NCBI GenBank assembly: GCA_018062725.1
Contig: JAGORP010000027.1
Coordinates: forward strand, 1 to 21,163
Source of the DNA: Flavobacterium sp.
Lineage (GTDB): Bacteria > Bacteroidota > Bacteroidia > Flavobacteriales > Flavobacteriaceae
Reading direction: 5' to 3'
Length of the DNA stretch: 21,163 nucleotides
The notes beneath the pieces are model-generated. The model saw only the letters and a list, made by a program, of their open reading frames with translations, did no database searches and had not been told where the DNA came from. Position numbers and translations under genes: made by a program. Below, one piece after another: positions 1-7,295 of this stretch; position 1 is the first letter of the stretch; every line of letters begins with the position of its first letter.

Positions 1-526
1 CAGTATAGCCAAATACATAATCTAATGCCTCAGATTTAGGAACGTATTTTCCTTTTTTACCTATAACCACAGCTAATTCTACTTCCCAATCTAATTGAGC
101 TGTCAATTTCGTGTTTTTAATGACTTCGGTATTGGTAGCCGTCACGGTGGTTGGTGGTTTGGAGAAAATGATAGGTTTTGCAGGTAATTTACCTGTGGTA
201 TCTAATGTTCTGGCGCTTTCAGCCACGTGTTCGGTGTAATTTAAACCAATTCCGATGATATTTTTCCTAGGTTTTTCGATGGGTGCTAAGAAGGTTACTT
301 CGTTCATTTCATAGGCGATCTCTTCGAAGAAATTGTTTGGCGTTTCTGCTATTAATTCGGTGATTTCAGCAATGATTTCAAATCCCATATCGATCAATTC
401 CAACATATCATTCGGTAATGGAAAATTAGATATTTCACCAAAATCTTCCATATCGATGACTTGATTGTTATGAATAAACCCTAAACGAGGTTCGGTGTCT
501 GGTGTTTTGTACGTGAGTAATTTCAT
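1..526 (-). CDS. FAH-family hydrolase (fumarylpyruvate hydrolase-like), 3' end cut off by window edge
   Basis: The reverse-strand frame opens at ATG 526-524 and runs without a stop to the left edge, giving 175 residues of a family that is usually about 280 residues long, so the C-terminus is missing. The sequence shows IIGIGLNYTEH (residues 90-100), FSKPP (121-125) and the metal-binding pattern LDWEVELAVVIG (145-156), where E148 and E150 fit the divalent-metal ligands of the fumarylacetoacetate hydrolase fold. Family members hydrolyse C-C bonds of 2,4-dioxo acids (fumarylpyruvate, fumarylacetoacetate) or isomerise and decarboxylate related dienes. It lies 84 bp downstream of a gentisate dioxygenase-like gene, so hydrolysis of fumarylpyruvate or maleylpyruvate, or an amide analogue, to pyruvate plus a C4 acid is the natural inference. 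No maleylpyruvate isomerase is visible; one may lie beyond the edge. The family call is firm, the substrate is inferred. Confidence 0.9.
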   Translation of the reverse strand, partial: MKLLTYKTPDTEPRLGFIHNNQVIDMEDFGEISNFPLPNDMLELIDMGFEIIAEITELIAETPNNFFEEIAYEMNEVTFLAPIEKPRKNIIGIGLNYTEHVAESARTLDTTGKLPAKPIIFSKPPTTVTATNTEVIKNTKLTAQLDWEVELAVVIGKKGKYVPKSEALDYVFGYT

Positions 527-540
527 ATTTATGTATTTAA

Positions 541-581
541 CCGCAAAGAGCGCAAGGTTTTACGCAAAGTTCGCAAAGTTT
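541..581. repeat. Short CGCAAAG repeat array in an intra-operon spacer
   Basis: Four copies of CGCAA(A/G)G start at 542, 551, 563 and 572, spaced 9, 12 and 9 bp apart. They sit in the 84-bp gap between the dioxygenase and FAH-hydrolase genes. Similar CGCAAAG strings are, to my knowledge, a common dispersed intergenic repeat in Bacteroidota and other bacteria. The copies are too short and too close together for a CRISPR array. Function is unknown. Confidence 0.6.
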
Positions 582-610
582 AGTGTTATTGATTTTTGAA
601 TTTGATATTA

Positions 611-1720
611 TTATTGAACTTGTTGATGTCCGTTGTTTTCTTCTAATTCTCTCGATTGAAATAATCCTAAACTTTCAATGACTGGTAAATCGTTGAATTG
701 GAATAAGCAAGCATCTTCCGAATCTGAGGTATTATGATGTTCGTGCCAAGCCCATGACGGAACACAAAAAATATCGCGTTCCTTCCAATCGAAACGTTTT
801 CCGTTAATGATAGAATAGCCTTTTCCTTTGGCGCATTGGTACACAAACGAACCCGTGTGTTTGTGTGCTTTTCCTTTGAAACCAGCGGGTAGTAATTGCA
901 TTGCGGCACCCATGGTTTGCATGACGTGTCCGCCCGTTAACGGATTAGAATATTGCATAAAAATACCATCAAACAGATTCACTTCAGTCACTTTTTGGGC
1001 TTCTAAAAGTGCAGGATATACGTTTTTCCAGGAATATTTAAATAAGGGAGAATACGGTTTGTCCCAGGCTTTGTCGGCAGGAATAATTCCAGCACAACCA
1101 TACACCATTGGGGAATAATTTAAAGGTTTCACTAAAGGTTGTTTTCCGTCAAACACCGCATAATCATTTGCTTCCAAGGCATTGACTAACGGAATATCTA
1201 AACCATCTTGCCAAATACAGGTTTTTCCACCTTCTTCCACACCATGTTCGTGCCAAGTGGAGTTTGGAGTGATGACAAAATCGTTGACTTCCAACATGAT
1301 TTTATTGCCATCCACAACCGTGTATCCTTTGTCTCCTTCCATAATAAAACGCAAAGCGGAAGCCCGATGACGGTGAGCCGAAGTACTTTCGCCGGGACGT
1401 GTTACTTGAATTCCGGTGTACAACCATCCCACAGCAGCACTGACATCTTTACGTTTGTCGTTTACCAAATATACGACGCGTCTTCCTGCTTGTTCAGGTG
1501 TGACTAATTCGGATGATTTTAGTACTAATTGACGTAAATCGTCATATTTCCATAGCATCGGAACAGATGAACTTCTTGGTTCCCAAGGTTCAATATCGTT
1601 GGCAACTGTCCATAAGGCACCGGCTCCAAGTGTTTCTAACTCTTTATAGTAAGCGATTAATTCTGGTGAATCTTGTACTCTGGCGCGACCAATTTGATCG
1701 TCTGAAAATTTATCTTCCAT
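611..1720 (-). CDS. Gentisate 1,2-dioxygenase-like bicupin ring-cleaving dioxygenase
   Basis: This 369-residue protein has two cupin domains, as in the gentisate / salicylate / 1-hydroxy-2-naphthoate dioxygenase family (usually about 340-380 residues). The N-terminal cupin carries H116, H118 (AHRHRASALRFIMEG) and H157 (TPNSTWHEHG), matching the Fe(II) triad of gentisate dioxygenases, followed by the family-typical WQDGLDIPLV (170-179). A second HxH appears in the C-terminal cupin (KAHKHTGSFVYQ), with WHEHHN later in that domain. The known reaction cleaves the ring between the carboxyl-bearing C1 and C2, giving maleylpyruvate from gentisate. The gene sits between a nitrilase-like hydrolase upstream and an FAH hydrolase downstream, with a CoA ligase, 5-hydroxylase and thioesterase further upstream, so the substrate should be the free acid released by the thioesterase: gentisate or possibly 5-hydroxyanthranilate. 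Sequence alone does not separate these two. Confidence 0.9.
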   Translation of the reverse strand: MEDKFSDDQIGRARVQDSPELIAYYKELETLGAGALWTVANDIEPWEPRSSSVPMLWKYDDLRQLVLKSSELVTPEQAGRRVVYLVNDKRKDVSAAVGWLYTGIQVTRPGESTSAHRHRASALRFIMEGDKGYTVVDGNKIMLEVNDFVITPNSTWHEHGVEEGGKTCIWQDGLDIPLVNALEANDYAVFDGKQPLVKPLNYSPMVYGCAGIIPADKAWDKPYSPLFKYSWKNVYPALLEAQKVTEVNLFDGIFMQYSNPLTGGHVMQTMGAAMQLLPAGFKGKAHKHTGSFVYQCAKGKGYSIINGKRFDWKERDIFCVPSWAWHEHHNTSDSEDACLFQFNDLPVIESLGLFQSRELEENNGHQQVQ

Positions 1721-1732
1721 AATTTAAGTCTT

Positions 1733-1797
1733 AAAGTCTAAGGTCGAAAGTTTAAAAGGATGAGTTAATGGCTTTTCACTTTTGACTTTCAACTTTT
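1733..1797. repeat. Imperfect inverted repeat in an intra-operon spacer
   Basis: An arm of about 26 bp at 1733-1758 matches the reverse complement of 1772-1797 with a few mismatches and one gap, so the transcript could form a long imperfect hairpin. The arms are built from AAAGT and GAAAGT strings. It fills most of the 79-bp gap between the nitrilase-like and dioxygenase genes. No T-tract follows it in the direction of transcription, so it does not look like a terminator. Confidence 0.55.
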
Positions 1798-1799
1798 GT

Positions 1800-2780
1800 C
1801 TATTTTTTATTAAATTCTTCATGAGAATCTACAAATGTAATTTTACGAGTTGGTGCGATATTTACACGCAAATCGAAAATATCAAATCGGTTATAATGCC
1901 CTAAAATATCGTGCATTTGTTTGGGTTGAATGCACTTTTCCAAATCAATATCAGCATATACCATTCCTTCTTCGTCAATTAATGGTTCGCCAATTACTGC
2001 TCCGTTCGGACCAATAAAACCTGAAAAAGCTGAGTTTTTTCGAGTTAATAATTCTTCAATATTTGGAACATCTTCTTTCAATGTTTCCATAATTTCTTTG
2101 GAAATAGTAGAACACGAAACAATGGTAAACAATTTTCCTTCGAAAGAATGCGCGGCTGCGCGAATTTTAATCGCTTCCGCCATGTTATAATCGGGCGGTG
2201 CCACTGGTAATGAGATATAATTGGCAATGTGGATTAATTCGCCTTGAGAAAGTAAAGTAAAACGCGCTAAAGTATTTGTATTTTCACCACAAGCTAAAGT
2301 TCCAATCGGACCAATTTCTGTGTTGTATACTTTTAAGGAAGAACCATCACCAGAGGTCCACGTTAGTTTTTCGGCCCAAGTTGGGACTAACTTTCGGTGT
2401 TTTCCGATAAGAGTCCCGTGGTTGTTAATAATTAAATTGGTGTTGTAAATTTCACCATAACTATCGCCACGTTCGTTGATCCCGATTACGATATGAATAT
2501 TATGCTCTTTTGCTGCTTGAAACAACGGTTGCATCGAAGCATCATCCGTTTTTACAGAACATTTATATAATTGTTCGTACCATTTACTTCCTTGAACAGG
2601 TGTCATGACCCAATTCCAATACGGATAACCCGCTATGAAAACTTCAGGAAAAGCAATCAATTGTGCCCCATTTTGACTTGCTTCTTTGATAAATGAAATG
2701 GCTTTTTCCAGAGTTTTTTCTACATTAAGAAAAACAGGTGATGTTTGCACTGTGGCGGCTTTGAATTTTTTGAATTCCAT
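1800..2780 (-). CDS. Nitrilase-superfamily carbon-nitrogen hydrolase
   Basis: This is a 326-residue cytoplasmic enzyme with the full nitrilase catalytic triad: E46 (AFPEVF), K130 (HRKLVPT) and C164 (LACGENTN). The CGENTN...LAR...QGE block around the nucleophile and the AGYPYW segment after the glutamate resemble true nitrilases more than simple aliphatic amidases, though the superfamily also covers amide, carbamoyl and omega-amide hydrolysis. It begins 8 bp after the thioesterase stop codon, which indicates cotranscription with the aromatic-acid genes. Such an enzyme is unexpected in a plain salicylate-to-gentisate pathway. A role in hydrolysing a nitrile or amide precursor, or an amide formed when an amino-substituted ring is cleaved, is inferred from position only. 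The superfamily is certain; the substrate is unknown. Confidence 0.93.
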   Translation of the reverse strand: MEFKKFKAATVQTSPVFLNVEKTLEKAISFIKEASQNGAQLIAFPEVFIAGYPYWNWVMTPVQGSKWYEQLYKCSVKTDDASMQPLFQAAKEHNIHIVIGINERGDSYGEIYNTNLIINNHGTLIGKHRKLVPTWAEKLTWTSGDGSSLKVYNTEIGPIGTLACGENTNTLARFTLLSQGELIHIANYISLPVAPPDYNMAEAIKIRAAAHSFEGKLFTIVSCSTISKEIMETLKEDVPNIEELLTRKNSAFSGFIGPNGAVIGEPLIDEEGMVYADIDLEKCIQPKQMHDILGHYNRFDIFDLRVNIAPTRKITFVDSHEEFNKK

Positions 2781-2788
2781 AATATAAT

Positions 2789-3211
2789 TTATGATATAAG
2801 AAAATACCCTATTTTTTCTCGCATGGTTTCATTAAAAGCTTCTGCAGAAATGGAGGAACGATCTTCTCCAATTTTTACATTAACCAACGTCACTTCTCCT
2901 TCTAAAATAGTTTCATTTTGTTGGTTTTTGAACATAAATCCGCAGAGTAGGGAAGAAGAACGCAATTCTTTAACCCAAAGTTCTTTGATAATAACTTCCC
3001 CCAAGCGAGCCGCTTTTTTAAACTGTACTTTTAAGTCGACTGTTGGAATGCCATTGGATTGGTGCATTTTTGAAAAAGGTCGGTCTAAAGCTTCTTCAAA
3101 CCAATCTTCTACCAAATCGTTTAGCATTTCTAAAAATCGGGGATAAAATACAATTCCGGCATAATCTATATGCTTGAATTTTATTTTTTGTTCTTTGATA
3201 AAGTATTTCAT
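2789..3211 (-). CDS. 4-hydroxybenzoyl-CoA thioesterase-like hotdog acyl-CoA thioesterase
   Basis: This 140-residue single hotdog domain is the usual size for 4HBT thioesterases. The N-terminal signature HIDYAGIVFYPRFLEMLN (14-31) is clear, and D16 matches the catalytic aspartate of the Pseudomonas-type 4-hydroxybenzoyl-CoA thioesterase subfamily. Enzymes of this kind hydrolyse aromatic acyl-CoA to the free acid plus CoA, usually as cytosolic homotetramers. The gene follows the CoA ligase by 77 bp and precedes the nitrilase-like gene by 8 bp. In this cluster it would release the ring-hydroxylated acid (gentisate or 5-hydroxyanthranilate) from its CoA thioester so that the dioxygenase can act. 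The family call is strong; the exact thioester is inferred from the neighbours. Confidence 0.92.
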   Translation of the reverse strand: MKYFIKEQKIKFKHIDYAGIVFYPRFLEMLNDLVEDWFEEALDRPFSKMHQSNGIPTVDLKVQFKKAARLGEVIIKELWVKELRSSSLLCGFMFKNQQNETILEGEVTLVNVKIGEDRSSISAEAFNETMREKIGYFLIS

Positions 3212-3227
3212 TGTTTATGTTTTTTTC

Positions 3228-3243
3228 CACGAATACACGAATG
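3228..3243. repeat. CACGAAT tandem repeat in an intra-operon spacer
   Basis: Two CACGAAT units, at 3228-3234 and 3236-3242, lie between T-rich runs in the 77-bp gap between the CoA ligase and thioesterase genes. The sequence resembles a dispersed intergenic repeat I associate with flavobacterial genomes. That recognition is from memory and not tested here. Confidence 0.4.
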
Positions 3244-3288
3244 TTTTTTTTATGAATTCGCAATTTTATTGGTCTTAATTCTTTACTA

Positions 3289-4881
3289 CTATTCCTTCAA
3301 CTTGAATCGCTGAATTTTACCCGTTTCTGTTTTGGGTAATGCCTCTACAAAATAGAGCAATCTTGGATATTTATAAGGAGCAGCTACTTCTTTGAACCAC
3401 AATTGCATATCCTTTGCTAATTGATTCGAAGCTTCATTGTAATCTTTCAATACCACATAAGCACAAACTAGCATACCACGTTCTTCATCGGGTAAACCTA
3501 CGACTGCGCATTCTAAAATGGCTTCGTGTGTTAAAAGTACGGATTCTACTTCAATTGCGGCAATATTATAGCCTGAAGAAATAATCATATCATCACCACG
3601 TGCTACAAAATAGAAATATCCTTCTTGATCTTGTTTGAAAATATCACCCGTAATATTCCAACCGTTTTGCACATATTCCCGTTGTTTGTCTTCACGATTT
3701 AGGTATTTGCAACCGGTAACACCACGAACGGCTAGTCTTCCCAGTTCATTTCTTGGGACTTCGTTTCCGTTTGCATCGATAATTTTGGCTTCATAGCCGG
3801 TAACTGCTAATCCGGTGGCACCCGGTTTCATATTTTCTTCATTGGAGGAAATAAAAATATGAAGCATTTCTGTAGCGCCAATTCCATCGATTATTTTTAA
3901 CCCAGTGGCGTCATACCAATCTTGCCAAACTTTTAACGGTAAGGTTTCTCCGGCCGAGACACATTTTCTCAAACTCGAAACATTATACTCATTGACTTTC
4001 GTTGTAATGATGCGCCAAGCCGTTGGAGCGGTAAAACAAATGGTAACTTTATAATCCTGAATAGCTCTAAGCAATAAATCAGGAGTTGGTTTTTCGATTA
4101 AAAATGTGGACGCACCAAAATACATTGGAAACAATACCAAACCGCCCAAGCCGAAAGTAAATCCAAGAGGTGGACTTCCGATAAAAACATCTTTTTGAGT
4201 GGGTTGTAAGGCATATTGAGGAAAAGCTTCGCAAATATTTAAAATATCCTTGTGGTAATGCGCGGTCATTTTGGGCAGACCTGTGGTTCCGGAAGTGAAA
4301 CCAATTAGCGCAACATCATCTGATTTAGAAAGGTAATTATAAAATGTTTTTGGCTTCGATTCCATTAATTTTTCTAAATCGGCATTTCTATAAAAACTGA
4401 CTTTTTTTAGAAAATCAGATTTAACTAAATTCATTTCCTCTACCAACTCACTATCGCAAAAGGCATGAGAAATTTCGGCACAATCGATAATGGTTGTTAA
4501 TTCTTTAGAACGAAGTAGTGGCATGGTTGCGACTACAATTCCGCCCGCTTTTAAAATTGCAAACCAACAGGCTACCATCATTGGATTATTCGCAGAACGA
4601 ATTAAAACACGATTCCCTGATTTTAAACCCAAATCATCTACTAAAACATGAGCAATTTGATTGGCTTTTTCATATAAATCTTGATAGGTCCACGTTGCTT
4701 CAAATGTTCGAATGCAGATATTGTTTCCTCGCCCTTCAGCAATATGATTGTCGAGTAATTTAGCCACACAATTGAGCCTTTCAGGTTGGTGGAATTGAGG
4801 TAAATCTAAGAAAGTATAATCGGGTTGAAGTTCCAGATTGGGTAAACTATTAGGAGCGAAATTATTTTCGTAATGTTTCAT
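3289..4881 (-). CDS. Aryl-CoA ligase (2-aminobenzoate / benzoate-CoA ligase-like)
   Basis: This 530-residue ANL-superfamily adenylate-forming ligase has the AMP-binding P-loop FTSGTTGLPK (195-204), a core motif DGIGATEM in the middle of the protein, a hinge-region motif with GDIFKQDQEGYFYFVARGDD, and the C-terminal catalytic lysine in TETGKIQRF (about K522). Length and motifs fit the benzoate / 2-aminobenzoate-CoA ligase group, which activates an aromatic acid with ATP and CoA to aryl-CoA, AMP and pyrophosphate. It is 68 bp downstream of the hydroxylase-reductase fusion and 77 bp upstream of the thioesterase, exactly the order needed for a CoA-dependent hydroxylation route. Anthranilate or salicylate is the expected substrate, because the partner monooxygenase family acts on those CoA esters. 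Which of the two is used cannot be read from the sequence. Confidence 0.9.
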   Translation of the reverse strand: MKHYENNFAPNSLPNLELQPDYTFLDLPQFHQPERLNCVAKLLDNHIAEGRGNNICIRTFEATWTYQDLYEKANQIAHVLVDDLGLKSGNRVLIRSANNPMMVACWFAILKAGGIVVATMPLLRSKELTTIIDCAEISHAFCDSELVEEMNLVKSDFLKKVSFYRNADLEKLMESKPKTFYNYLSKSDDVALIGFTSGTTGLPKMTAHYHKDILNICEAFPQYALQPTQKDVFIGSPPLGFTFGLGGLVLFPMYFGASTFLIEKPTPDLLLRAIQDYKVTICFTAPTAWRIITTKVNEYNVSSLRKCVSAGETLPLKVWQDWYDATGLKIIDGIGATEMLHIFISSNEENMKPGATGLAVTGYEAKIIDANGNEVPRNELGRLAVRGVTGCKYLNREDKQREYVQNGWNITGDIFKQDQEGYFYFVARGDDMIISSGYNIAAIEVESVLLTHEAILECAVVGLPDEERGMLVCAYVVLKDYNEASNQLAKDMQLWFKEVAAPYKYPRLLYFVEALPKTETGKIQRFKLKE

Positions 4882-4905
4882 TTAAAAATTCCAATTTTAA
4901 AAAAT

Positions 4906-4938
4906 CAAATTCCAACTTCTAGACTTATTTGGAATTTG
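4906..4938 (-). repeat. Perfect 10-bp inverted repeat, possible weak hairpin
   Basis: CAAATTCCAA at 4906-4915 is perfectly complementary to TTGGAATTTG at 4929-4938, with a 13-nt loop. On the transcribed minus strand the stem is followed by ATTTTTTA, so it has the form of a weak rho-independent terminator or attenuator between the 763-residue enzyme and the CoA ligase. The stem has only three GC pairs, so strong termination is doubtful. Confidence 0.4.
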
Positions 4939-4949
4939 TTATTTGGTTT

Positions 4950-7241
4950 TTATAATTTATTGCTTTTCGGTTTCAACGCTTTTTTCATGCCTTCACTTTG
5001 TTTTCGTTCCGAAGATTTCAACGGATACAAATGAGATATTCCCATTTTGTATGGGTTCGGGATATCGGTGGCTTTAAATTGTTCGTACGCTTGCGCGTTT
5101 CTAACAAAATTAGCATCTAATAACAAAGGTCTTCCCAAAGCGACTAAATCGGCACGACCATTTAAAATTATGGTATTAATTTGGTCAATATCTTGAATAT
5201 AACCAGCTGTAATCGTAGGAATATGAACGGTATTTCGTACTACATCAGAAAAAGGCGTTTGCCACATTCTACCTGTTTGCGGTTTTTGATGGGCGACAGT
5301 ATTTCCTGTGGAGACATTAATAATGTCGGCACCAGCGTTTTGGAAAGCTTCAGAAATTGTGATCACATCAGCTTCAGAAATTCCATTTTCAGCCCAATCG
5401 GTTGCTGAAATTCGCACTGACATGGGTTTTTCTTTTGGGAATGCTTTTCTAATTTCGGTGAAAACGCGTAAAGGAAATTTTAATCTGTTTTCGATACTTC
5501 CGCCAAATGCATCGGTTCTGGTATTTGTTAACGGTGATAAAAATGAGGCTAATAAAAATCCGTGATGCGCTTGTAATTCAATCATATCGAAATTGGCTTC
5601 ATTAGCGTTTATAGTCGCTTGTACAAATTGTGAAGTTACCAAATCCATATCTGCCAATGTCATTTCCTTTGGCATAGCAGAATTTTCATTAAAGGGAATC
5701 GCTGAAGCAGAAAGTAATTCCCAATTCGTTCCATTAAATGAATCCTCCCATGGAATTTTTGAACAACCTTTTCGACCCGAATGACCTAATTGAATTCCGA
5801 TTTTGGTTGGTGTATGTTGGTGAATGAAATCGTTGATTCGTTTCCATTCGGTTGTTTGATTTTCGGTATAAATTCCGGCGCAACCTTCCGTAATTCTACC
5901 GGTTTCAGAAATCGCAGTCATTTCGGTTACAATTAACCCTAAACCACCAAGAGCCCTAGAAGTATAATGCTGAAAATGCCAATCGTTGACTACGCCATCA
6001 ATCGCTTTGTATTGTCCCATTGGCGCCATGACGATTCGATTTGGCAGTACTAAATCTCTAAGTTTGAAAGTTGAAAAAGCTGCCGATTGATTTTTGTCAT
6101 TAACATTGTTATTGTCATTAAATTCTTCTAAAACTTTATCGGTAAACGATTTATCGCGTAATTGCAAATTTTCATACGTTACTTTCTTCGCACGCGTCAT
6201 GCAACCAAAAGCAAATTGGTAAAACGGATGTTGGTTGTGACGGTTCATATTTTCGAACCAATCTAAAGAGACTAAAGCCGCGTGTTGAATCATCTCCACC
6301 GTATTTCTACGGGTTTTGTCATAGTGTTGGAACGCCGCTTGCACATCGGTTGGATTTGCGATTACGGCATCGGATAAACCAATAGCAGAATCCATGGCCA
6401 ATTTTGTTCCTGAACCAATAGAATAATGCGCGGTAGCTTTGGCATCACCCAATAAAACGATATTTTTATGGTACCAATTTTCGTTCGTAACATGAGGAAA
6501 TTGGCGCCAATGTGATTTGTTTGAAATAAGAGAATGACCGTCTAATTCGGTAGCAAAAATGGCTTCAATTTTAGCAATAGTATCTTCTTCGTTAGTCACT
6601 TCAAAACCGTGATTTTGCCAGGTTTCATCTGAACATTCGAAAATCCAGGTACTCATTCCTTCCTGATATTGGTAAGAATGCGCTACGATTAAGCCATGTG
6701 GTGTATTTCTAAAAAAATAGGTAAAAGCGTCTAACGGTTTTGTAGATCCTAGCCAAACGAAACGATTTTTTTTCATTTCGATTTTGGTGCCGAATTCTTT
6801 TTCGTATTTCGTTCGGATTCCGCTTGCAATTCCGTCAGCAGCTAAAATAATATCGGCATCAGCGAATTGCTCTAAATTGTCTACATTCTGCTCAAAATGC
6901 AGATTTACACCTTCTTCTGTACATCTTTGGTGCAATAATTTTAGTAATGTTTTTCGAGAACAACCGCAAAACCCGTTACCTGCAATGCTTACTTCTTGTC
7001 CGTTACGCGCCACTATAATATCATCCCAATAGGCAAATTCACTACGAATTAACTCATAAGATTGCATATCACGTTTTAAGAATTCACCTAAGGTTTCATC
7101 AGAAAAAACGACTCCAAATCCGAAACTATCCTCTGGTTTGTTACGCTCATACACATCAATTTGACAATGTGGAAGGGCTTTTTTGGTTAATATTGAAAAG
7201 TATAGTCCGCCAGGACCGCCACCAATTACTACTATTTTCAT
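4950..7241 (-). CDS. Fused FAD aromatic-CoA hydroxylase and OYE-type reductase (salicylyl-CoA 5-hydroxylase / 2-aminobenzoyl-CoA monooxygenase-reductase family)
   Basis: This 763-residue protein has two enzymes in one chain. Residues 1 to about 375 form a group-A flavin monooxygenase: the dinucleotide-binding motif GGGPGG (7-12), the DG motif (D136-G137) and the second FAD motif LLGDAKAT (263-270). An Asn-rich linker (375-385) leads to an Old Yellow Enzyme / 2,4-dienoyl-CoA-reductase-type FMN TIM barrel from about 389, with LPNRIVMAPMGQY, LGHSGRKG (485-492), HHGFLLASFLSPLTNTR (559-575) and RPLLLD near the end. The same architecture is known from Azoarcus 2-aminobenzoyl-CoA monooxygenase/reductase and proteins annotated as bifunctional salicylyl-CoA 5-hydroxylase/oxidoreductase. 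Known members hydroxylate the ring at C5 using O2 and NAD(P)H; the reductase half can also reduce the hydroxylated ring. With a thioesterase and a gentisate dioxygenase downstream, aromatic 5-hydroxylation seems the relevant outcome here. Confidence 0.92.
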   Translation of the reverse strand: MKIVVIGGGPGGLYFSILTKKALPHCQIDVYERNKPEDSFGFGVVFSDETLGEFLKRDMQSYELIRSEFAYWDDIIVARNGQEVSIAGNGFCGCSRKTLLKLLHQRCTEEGVNLHFEQNVDNLEQFADADIILAADGIASGIRTKYEKEFGTKIEMKKNRFVWLGSTKPLDAFTYFFRNTPHGLIVAHSYQYQEGMSTWIFECSDETWQNHGFEVTNEEDTIAKIEAIFATELDGHSLISNKSHWRQFPHVTNENWYHKNIVLLGDAKATAHYSIGSGTKLAMDSAIGLSDAVIANPTDVQAAFQHYDKTRRNTVEMIQHAALVSLDWFENMNRHNQHPFYQFAFGCMTRAKKVTYENLQLRDKSFTDKVLEEFNDNNNVNDKNQSAAFSTFKLRDLVLPNRIVMAPMGQYKAIDGVVNDWHFQHYTSRALGGLGLIVTEMTAISETGRITEGCAGIYTENQTTEWKRINDFIHQHTPTKIGIQLGHSGRKGCSKIPWEDSFNGTNWELLSASAIPFNENSAMPKEMTLADMDLVTSQFVQATINANEANFDMIELQAHHGFLLASFLSPLTNTRTDAFGGSIENRLKFPLRVFTEIRKAFPKEKPMSVRISATDWAENGISEADVITISEAFQNAGADIINVSTGNTVAHQKPQTGRMWQTPFSDVVRNTVHIPTITAGYIQDIDQINTIILNGRADLVALGRPLLLDANFVRNAQAYEQFKATDIPNPYKMGISHLYPLKSSERKQSEGMKKALKPKSNKL

Positions 7242-7247
7242 GTTGTT

Positions 7248-7275
7248 ATTGCGAGGAACGAAGTAATCGAAACCT
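7248..7275. repeat. Dispersed-type repeat ATTGCGAGGAACGAAG...
   Basis: The segment beginning ATTGCGAGGAACGAAGTAAT (7248-7267) matches, from memory, a widespread intergenic repeat with the form ATTGC, a GAGGAACGAA core, then GCAAT. Here the right arm reads GTAAT, so the terminal inverted arms differ by one base. It lies in the 54-bp gap just upstream of the 763-residue fusion gene. Confidence 0.5.
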
Positions 7276-7295
7276 CATTAATTATATTTTTACTC

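Noticed and set aside
541..581. CRISPR array suggested by the four CGCAAAG copies
   Set aside because: Units of 7-9 bp with 2-5 bp between them are far too short for CRISPR repeats and spacers, and no cas genes are present.
1..1720. Homogentisate pathway (homogentisate dioxygenase plus fumarylacetoacetase)
   Set aside because: The dioxygenase has the two-cupin layout and motifs of the gentisate family, not homogentisate dioxygenase, and the FAH partner is the short FAH-domain type.
828..1722. Several open frames on the plus strand opposite the gentisate dioxygenase gene
   Set aside because: They are antisense to a well-conserved enzyme, have no recognisable protein features and overlap one another; shadows of the real gene.
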